A DNA stretch of 64,000 nucleotides, taken from NCBI RefSeq assembly GCF_008642315.1, contig NZ_CP029192.1:1178001-1242000 (forward strand). The letters run 5' to 3'. This DNA comes from Streptomyces venezuelae. GTDB taxonomy: Bacteria > Actinomycetota > Actinomycetes > Streptomycetales > Streptomycetaceae. The notes under the pieces were generated by a model, which was given only the letters and a program-made list of their open reading frames with translations, had not been told where the DNA came from and ran no database searches. This document shows positions 59,274-64,000 of the stretch, in pieces. Both the position numbers and the translations under genes were made by a program. Within the stretch, counting starts at the first letter, position 1; each line of letters begins with the position of its first letter.

Positions 59274-59344
59274 GCCTGCGAGTCTCGGGGCGCGGTGTCC
59301 GGCCCGCCAGTGGGGGCGGGGGACGTGGGCGTGAATCCGTACGC

Positions 59345-59770
59345 CTAGCGACCAAAAGCCGACGGATCGGTGCCGGGGTCGGCGGACGGATCAGTTCCCG
59401 ACGTGGCACCCGGTCCCGCCGGGGGCCCTTGCGTCGCACTCGGTCCCGCCGGAGGCCCCGCGAGCGGGTCGGCCGCGGCGCGTCCCGCCACCTCGGAGGC
59501 CCACTCGGAGATCTGGCGGCGCAGTTCGGCCTCGGCCTCGGCGCGCTCCGCCTCTCCCCGGGCCTGCCCGGTGGCCGGCGGCCCGGCGCCCTCCCGGGCC
59601 CCGCCGGTGTGCGCCTCCGAGAGCAGCGTCGACACCGTTCGCCGCCGACCGGCGGGCGGAGCCGGTTCCGCGAGGGCGGGGGCCACGACGGGCACCAAGG
59701 CGGGGACGGGCAGGAGGGCGCGCTCCACGCGGAGCAGGAGACGTGCGGCGAGAACACGGATGAACTGCAT
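59345..59770 (-). CDS. Hypothetical low-complexity protein
   Basis: 141 aa. A basic amphipathic N-terminus (FIRVLAARLLLRVERALL), a Pro/Ala linker, a charged helix (EAERAEAEAELRRQISEWASEV) and a repeat-rich C-terminus with units resembling AGPSATQGPP and DPSADPGT. No recognised domain. ATG 59770, weak SD. Codon use agrees with a real gene, but expression is unproven. Confidence 0.4.
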   Translation of the reverse strand: MQFIRVLAARLLLRVERALLPVPALVPVVAPALAEPAPPAGRRRTVSTLLSEAHTGGAREGAGPPATGQARGEAERAEAEAELRRQISEWASEVAGRAAADPLAGPPAGPSATQGPPAGPGATSGTDPSADPGTDPSAFGR

Positions 59771-59886
59771 GACGGGGCTCTACCCGCTCATCCGTGCACA
59801 ACAACGCACACATGCAGGGCAGTTGTCGGCAGGTGGGTCAACCGCCGTACCCGGACGGGACGGCCCCGGTCGCCCGCGGTCCACCC

Positions 59887-60366
59887 TCAGTCCCCGAAGT
59901 CGTACACCGTCACCGCGATTCCCCGCGCCCCCAGGCGCTCGGCTATCAGCGGCTCGACGCGGGACCACTTGCCGCCCGCGAGTCCGCAGCCGATGCGCGG
60001 CATGTGCACGGAGGCGCCGAGCTCCTCGGCCTTGTCGGCGAGGGCCACCAGGGCCTTGTCGATCGCTTCGTACCGCACGGGGACGCCTTTGCTGCCCGTG
60101 CGCATCCCCCGCTGCCCCACCATGTTCGCGACCCACAGGCCGCGGCCGACCTCGACGAACTGGACGGCCCCCAGCCCGAAGTCGTTCTGCGCGCGCTGCC
60201 GGTGCCAGGCGCGATACGCCTTCTCCGGCTCCGGCCAGCGGCGCGACAGCGCGAGCACGAAGCCCTTCCCCCAGCCCCCGAGGTCGTTGCAGACATGGGC
60301 GATCAGCTTGGGGCCCTTGCCGAACGGCGCGGTGGCGTCACCTCGGACATACGTGATCTCCGACAT
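59887..60366 (-). CDS. Macro-domain (ADP-ribose binding) protein
   Basis: 159 aa consisting of a single macro domain: EITYVRGDATAP at the start, the ligand-binding Asn in AHVCNDLGGWGKGF and the phosphate-binding loop MPRIGCGLAGGKW. Such stand-alone proteins hydrolyse ADP-ribose esters or bind ADP-ribose and its derivatives. A perfect 7-bp-arm dyad lies 18-33 bp upstream of its ATG. It follows the amino acid permease gene in the same direction. Confidence 0.9.
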   Translation of the reverse strand: MSEITYVRGDATAPFGKGPKLIAHVCNDLGGWGKGFVLALSRRWPEPEKAYRAWHRQRAQNDFGLGAVQFVEVGRGLWVANMVGQRGMRTGSKGVPVRYEAIDKALVALADKAEELGASVHMPRIGCGLAGGKWSRVEPLIAERLGARGIAVTVYDFGD

Positions 60367-60384
60367 GACGCCACCGTACGGGCT

Positions 60385-60399
60385 GCCACTGACAGTGGC
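60385..60399. promoter_or_regulatory. Dyad upstream of the macro-domain gene
   Basis: GCCACTG-A-CAGTGGC, a 15-bp perfect palindrome around one central base, 18-33 bp before the ATG of the leftward macro-domain gene and 7 bp after the permease stop. Candidate operator. Confidence 0.4.
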
Positions 60400-60406
60400 G
60401 GGCGGG

Positions 60407-61876
60407 CTACCGGTCCTGCGGGCCGGTGAGGCCCTCGGGCTGACGGCCCACCCGGCGCCTGACGCCGAACCAGCCGGCGACCAGGGCGAGGCCCACGACC
60501 GGGATGAGGAAGAGCGTCTTGCGGCCGACCTCGGCGTCCTTCCACATCAGGCAGAGGACGGCGAGCAGGAACGCGATGGTCACGTACTCGGTGACACCGC
60601 TGAACGGGAGCTGGAACTTCGGCCGGGTGATCTCGCCGCGCTTCGCGCTGCGCACGAAGGCGAGGTGGCAGACCATGATCGTGATCCAGGTGCCGATGAT
60701 GCCGAGCGAGGCCACGTTCAGGACGATCTCGAAGGCCTTGCCCGGGACGACCTTGTTGAGGCCGACGCCGACGACGCCGAGGGACGCGGTGAGCAGGATG
60801 CCGCCGTAGGGCACCTGGTTGCGGTTCATCTTGGCGGTGAACTTCGGGGCGGAGCCCGACATCGCCATGGAGCGCAGGATGCGGCCGGTGGAGTACAGGC
60901 CGGAGTTGAGCGAGGACATGGCGGCGGTGAGGACCACGAAGTTCATGACGTCGCCCGCGGCCGGCACGCCGATCTTGGAGAGGACCGTCACGAACGGGCT
61001 CTGGTCGGCCGAGTACATGACACCGGGCAGCAGCAGCGCGAGCAGCACCACGGAGCCGACGTAGAAGAGGCCGACGCGCCACATGATCGAGTTCACCGCG
61101 CGCGGGACGATCTTGTGCGGGTCCTTGGTCTCGCCCGCCGCGACGCCGACCAGCTCCAGCGAGGCGTACGCGAAGACGACGCCCTGCATGACGATCACGA
61201 CCGGCATCAGGCCATTCGGCATGAGGCCGCCATGGTCGGTGATCATGTTGAGGCCCGGCTTCTCGCCGTCCAGCTTGTGCTGGCTGGCGAGCAGCCAGAT
61301 GCCGATGATCATGAAGGCGCTCAGTGCGGCCACCTTGATGATCGAGAACCAGAACTCCATCTCGCCGAAGTACTTCACCGAGACGAGGTTCACCGCGAGC
61401 ACGACCGCGAGGGCGACCAGCGCGAGCACCCACTGGGGTATGTCGGTGAAGAAACTCCAGTAGTGCGTGTAGAGCGCGATCGCCGTGATGTCGGCGATGC
61501 AGGTGGTCGACCAGTTGAGGAAGTACATCCAACCGGCGAAGAACGCGCCCTTCTCGCCGAGGAACTCACGCGCGTACGAGACGAACGAACCCGACGACGG
61601 CCGGTAGAGGACCATCTCGCCGAGCGCCCTGACGACGAAGAACGCGAAGATGCCGCACACGAGGTAGGCAAGGGCGAGCGCGGGGCCCGCCGAGTGGAGA
61701 CGGCCGCCCGCCCCCAGGAAGAGGCCGGTGCCGATCGCGCCACCGATCGCGATCATGTTGACGTGACGGGCCTTGAGGTCCTTGCTGTATCCGGCGTCGC
61801 CCGCGTCCGCGGGGGCCTGGTTCGCATCCGCGCGGGGTGCGTCCAGGATGGCCGAATCTACGGCTTCCTTGCTCAC
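60407..61876 (-). CDS. Amino acid permease (APC superfamily)
   Basis: 489 aa, 12 predicted spans. The first span has the substrate-binding [14 protein letters not shown], followed by the family motifs [22 protein letters not shown] and [16 protein letters not shown]. It imports an amino acid with protons; S. coelicolor-type relatives handle aromatic or basic ones but I cannot assign one. ATG 61876. A hairpin 54 bp upstream may end the preceding acyl-CoA synthetase transcript. Confidence 0.9.
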   Translation of the reverse strand: MSKEAVDSAILDAPRADANQAPADAGDAGYSKDLKARHVNMIAIGGAIGTGLFLGAGGRLHSAGPALALAYLVCGIFAFFVVRALGEMVLYRPSSGSFVSYAREFLGEKGAFFAGWMYFLNWSTTCIADITAIALYTHYWSFFTDIPQWVLALVALAVVLAVNLVSVKYFGEMEFWFSIIKVAALSAFMIIGIWLLASQHKLDGEKPGLNMITDHGGLMPNGLMPVVIVMQGVVFAYASLELVGVAAGETKDPHKIVPRAVNSIMWRVGLFYVGSVVLLALLLPGVMYSADQSPFVTVLSKIGVPAAGDVMNFVVLTAAMSSLNSGLYSTGRILRSMAMSGSAPKFTAKMNRNQVPYGGILLTASLGVVGVGLNKVVPGKAFEIVLNVASLGIIGTWITIMVCHLAFVRSAKRGEITRPKFQLPFSGVTEYVTIAFLLAVLCLMWKDAEVGRKTLFLIPVVGLALVAGWFGVRRRVGRQPEGLTGPQDR

Positions 61877-61929
61877 GTGGTGGATCTACTCTCTGGTGCC
61901 CGGAAGAACTCCGGGGTCCGGATGTGCCC

Positions 61930-61960
61930 CGGTCCGCGCACCCCTGACGCGCGCGGACCG
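61930..61960. terminator. Hairpin after the acyl-CoA synthetase gene
   Basis: Perfect 10-bp stem CGGTCCGCGC/GCGCGGACCG with an 11-nt loop, between the leftward acyl-CoA synthetase stop (62035) and the permease start. Terminator or permease leader element. Confidence 0.5.
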
Positions 61961-62034
61961 ACGGGACACCTTCCCCCAGAGATCGCCTCCCACGCGGTGG
62001 CGCACGTCACATAGCGGGACTTCTCACATGCTGG

Positions 62035-63846
62035 TCAGGGGGTGTACATACCGTCGATGACCTGCATGTACTTGTCACGGATCACCCGTCGGCGCAGCTT
62101 GAGGGACGGTGTCAGCTCGCCCGTCTCGGGTCCCCATTCCTCGCTGAGGAGCCGGTAGCGCTTGATCTGCTCGGTGCGGTTGAGGCGCGCGTTGGCGGCC
62201 TCGACCGCGCGCTCCACCTCCGCCCGCACGGCCTCGTGCGTGGCCGGATCGCCCTCTACATCGATCCCGCGCGCGGCGGCCCAGGCGGGTGTCATCTCCC
62301 GGTCGAGGACGAGCAGCGCCACGAGGTAGGAGCGGCCGTCCCCGTGGACGAGGGCCTGCCCTACAAGAGGGTGCTCCTTGAGCGTGTTCTCGACGAGGGC
62401 GGGCGAGACGTTCTTGCCCGTCGACGTCACGATCATTTCCTTCTTGCGGTCGGTCAGCCAGAGGTAGCCGTCCTCGTCGAGCCGTCCGATGTCGCCGGTG
62501 GCGAACCAGCCGTCCGCGTCCCGGGCGTCGTCGAGACCTCCGTCGGGCCGCAGATAGCCGTCGAAGACGGTGGCGCCGCGCACGAGGATCTCGCCGTCCT
62601 CCGCGATGCGTACGTCGAGCCCCTCCAGGGGGCGGCCCACCGAGCCGAGCCGGAAGCCGTCGGGACTGTTCGTGGTGACCACGCCGGAGGTCTCGGTGAG
62701 CCCCCACGCGTCCATGATCACGAGTCCGAACCCGGCCCAGAAGCGGGAGACGTCCAGCGGCATCGGCGCGGAGGCGCTCGCCGTCCACACGAGCCGGTCG
62801 AACCCGGCCAGACTGAGGAGCGGGTCCAGGATGTCCCTCCTGGCCTCCTCGTACGCGGACTGGAGAGCCTCCGACGGCTCCTCGCGCCGCTCCCGGCAGG
62901 CCACGTGCGCGCGTGCCGTCTCGTTGGCGGCCTCGATGGCGCGGCGCCGCTCCTCGGGCAGCCCGGCGAGCGCCGCCCGTACGGAGGCGGCCAGCTTCTC
63001 CCACACGCGCGGGACACCGAAGAACTGGAAGGGGTGCAGTTCGCGCGCGGTGGCGGCCACCTGGGCGGGGTCGGCGCACAGATGGACGTGGGCGGCGCGC
63101 AGCACCGGCAGGTAGATGCCGAGCAGGCGCTCCGCGATGTGTGCGAAGGGCAGATAGCAGATGTGGCCCACGTGGTCGGGGAACTCGACGACGCCGTCCA
63201 GGGCGACGCCGCCCACGAGGACGTTGCGGTGGGTGAGGCGTACGCCCTTGGGGTCGCCGGTGGTGCCGGAGGTGTAGACGACGGTGAGGGCGTCGGTGGG
63301 GCGGTTCTCGCGCCACCCCTTCTCGAAGGCGTCGGGGTTGAACAGGCGGCTGCCGGTGGCGTGCAGGGAGCCGTACGTGCGGTGCTCGCCCGCTTCGGCG
63401 GCCTCAACGACGACGAGGCGCTCCAGGGGTGCGGTGTCGTCCGCCAGGAGGGGCTCCCAGCGCGGCAGTTCACCCGCGCCCTCGACGATCGCGAAGCGGG
63501 CCCGGCTGTGCCGGACGATGTGTGCGACCTGCTCGGGGGCCGCGGTGGCGTACACGGTGACGGGGACGGCGCCGAGGTGCACCAGGGCGAGGTCGCTCAG
63601 CCAGTGCTCGGGGCGGTTGCCCATCATCATCAGGACGTGTTCGCCGCGCTCCACGCCGAGCGCGGCGTAACCGGCGGCCAGGACGGCGACCTTGCGCCGC
63701 GCCTCGCGCCAGGTGAGCGTCGACCACTCCTCCCCCGTGCGCCAGGAGAGCGCGGGAAGATCTCCGTGGTCCTCGGCATTGCGGAGCAGCAGGGCGGGGA
63801 GCGTGATGTCGGCAGGATCTCCGGGGAGTCGCAGGATCGTGGTCAT
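62035..63846 (-). CDS. Long-chain acyl-CoA synthetase (AMP-forming)
   Basis: 603 aa ANL ligase of the FAD15/long-chain acyl-CoA synthetase branch. Motifs: YTSGTTGDPKGVRLTH (A3), DAWGLTETSGVVTTN (A5), GWFATGDIGRLDEDGY (A7), DRKKEMIVTSTGKNVSP (A8, the gate form of fatty acyl enzymes). Lys in SLKLRRRVI near the end is the expected catalytic position. It activates fatty acids with ATP and CoA. ATG 63846 with AGGAGG 5 nt upstream. Divergent from a MerR-type gene. Confidence 0.9.
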   Translation of the reverse strand: MTTILRLPGDPADITLPALLLRNAEDHGDLPALSWRTGEEWSTLTWREARRKVAVLAAGYAALGVERGEHVLMMMGNRPEHWLSDLALVHLGAVPVTVYATAAPEQVAHIVRHSRARFAIVEGAGELPRWEPLLADDTAPLERLVVVEAAEAGEHRTYGSLHATGSRLFNPDAFEKGWRENRPTDALTVVYTSGTTGDPKGVRLTHRNVLVGGVALDGVVEFPDHVGHICYLPFAHIAERLLGIYLPVLRAAHVHLCADPAQVAATARELHPFQFFGVPRVWEKLAASVRAALAGLPEERRRAIEAANETARAHVACRERREEPSEALQSAYEEARRDILDPLLSLAGFDRLVWTASASAPMPLDVSRFWAGFGLVIMDAWGLTETSGVVTTNSPDGFRLGSVGRPLEGLDVRIAEDGEILVRGATVFDGYLRPDGGLDDARDADGWFATGDIGRLDEDGYLWLTDRKKEMIVTSTGKNVSPALVENTLKEHPLVGQALVHGDGRSYLVALLVLDREMTPAWAAARGIDVEGDPATHEAVRAEVERAVEAANARLNRTEQIKRYRLLSEEWGPETGELTPSLKLRRRVIRDKYMQVIDGMYTP

Positions 63847-63861
63847 GACCGCCTCCTGGTG

Positions 63862-63884
63862 CCATCGATTGAGCCCATCGATTG
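63862..63884. repeat. Direct repeats of CCATCGATTG in the divergent promoter region
   Basis: Two copies (63862-63871 and 63875-63884), 13 bp apart, each with a central ATCGAT palindrome, 15-39 bp upstream of the acyl-CoA synthetase ATG. Likely regulator binding sites for the divergent promoter. Confidence 0.5.
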
Positions 63885-63894
63885 GGCGGGAGGG

Positions 63895-63923
63895 TTTCAC
63901 AACACTGGTGTGCCAGCAATACT
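63895..63923 (+). promoter_or_regulatory. Promoter and dyad of the MerR-type gene
   Basis: TTTCAC (63895-63900), 17 bp, AATACT (63918-63923), with the palindrome ACACTGGTGT (63902-63911) inside the spacer as in MerR-regulated promoters; -10 ends 8 nt before the ATG, so the transcript is probably leaderless. Confidence 0.5.
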
Positions 63924-63931
63924 GTTGCACC

Positions 63932-64000
63932 ATGACGACCGATACCGAGGGCGTGGCGACCGAGACGGGTGAGCCGACGTTCACGGTCGACGAACTCGCC
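63932..64000 (+). CDS. MerR-family regulator, N-terminal fragment
   Basis: Only the first 23 codons are inside the window: MTTDTEGVATETGEPTFTVD and then ELA. The end FTVDELA matches the start of a MerR helix-turn-helix (F/YTVDELAR.AGVT). Divergent from the acyl-CoA synthetase gene, with a shared 85-bp promoter region, so control of fatty-acid activation is plausible. Confidence 0.5.
   Translation, partial: MTTDTEGVATETGEPTFTVDELA

Noticed and set aside
59429..62014. 861-codon rightward frame opposite the macro-domain and permease genes
   Set aside because: Asp/Glu/Arg-rich antisense shadow of the permease; no motif.
1..64000. CRISPR array, tRNA, rRNA, IS element, prophage or toxin-antitoxin pair
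   Set aside because: No regularly spaced repeats, cloverleaf, transposase, integrase or typical toxin seen on reading through.

Overview
The window is a high-GC (about 70% or more) actinobacterial chromosome segment and almost certainly comes from Streptomyces. The reasons are a conservon operon (cvnA-D plus a GAF gene), a hopanoid locus of Streptomyces gene order, an SCO6745-family gene and an LPFR-type small protein. GTG and TTG starts are frequent. I found one TTA codon in all the coding sequence. I saw no rRNA, tRNA, IS element, CRISPR or phage gene, and composition is even, so this looks like ordinary core chromosome. From memory the order resembles the S. coelicolor SCO67xx region (idi, shc and SCO6745 neighbours); that needs an alignment.

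Layout. 1-4.5 kb: a hypothetical gene, then a leftward conservon operon cvnA-cvnB-cvnC-cvnD-GAF. 4.7-7.5 kb: a CGNR-type DNA-binding protein, an MBL-fold hydrolase and a secreted SIMPL protein. 7.6-16.3 kb: a propionyl-CoA synthetase overlapping an ABCG-type transporter, a class V aminotransferase whose 3' end overlaps the transporter and which holds the TTA codon, an SGNH hydrolase, an ArsR-SRPBCC fusion with a clear promoter/operator, a tyrosine phosphatase, a small membrane protein and an XRE-cupin regulator. 16.4-28.1 kb: a leftward hopanoid operon hpnC-hpnD-hpnE-polyprenyl synthase-shc-hpnG-hpnH, a strong hairpin, then dxs-hpnO. It covers farnesyl-PP supply, squalene formation through presqualene-PP and hydroxysqualene, cyclisation, adenosyl and ribosyl side chain, and the terminal amine.

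28.4-35.5 kb: a tightly coupled leftward operon: DUF5941/CDP-alcohol phosphotransferase, nucleotidyltransferase, Fe-ADH/glycerol-1-phosphate dehydrogenase-like enzyme, second CDP-alcohol phosphotransferase, GT2, then a Wzm/Wzt-type ABC exporter. Read together it looks like a polyol-phosphate (teichoic-acid-like) glycopolymer or glycolipid pathway whose product I cannot name. It is my best candidate for an undescribed system.

35.8-45.2 kb: galE, a CDF metal exporter, a methyltransferase-GNAT fusion behind a leader-peptide-like small ORF, idi, an RsbW-like ATP-binding protein, an HdeD-like membrane protein, an enoyl-CoA hydratase, a DJ-1/PfpI plus GlxA-type regulator pair, an SCO6745-family protein and an LPFR small protein. 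45.2-64 kb: tex, an ABC-F ATPase with a G-quadruplex-prone tract upstream, a hypothetical protein, a BCCT transporter, three secreted peptidases (M14, CocE/NonD, M1), an MpaB-type oxygenase, an alpha/beta hydrolase, a low-complexity hypothetical protein, a macro-domain protein, an amino acid permease, a long-chain acyl-CoA synthetase and the start of a divergent MerR-type regulator.
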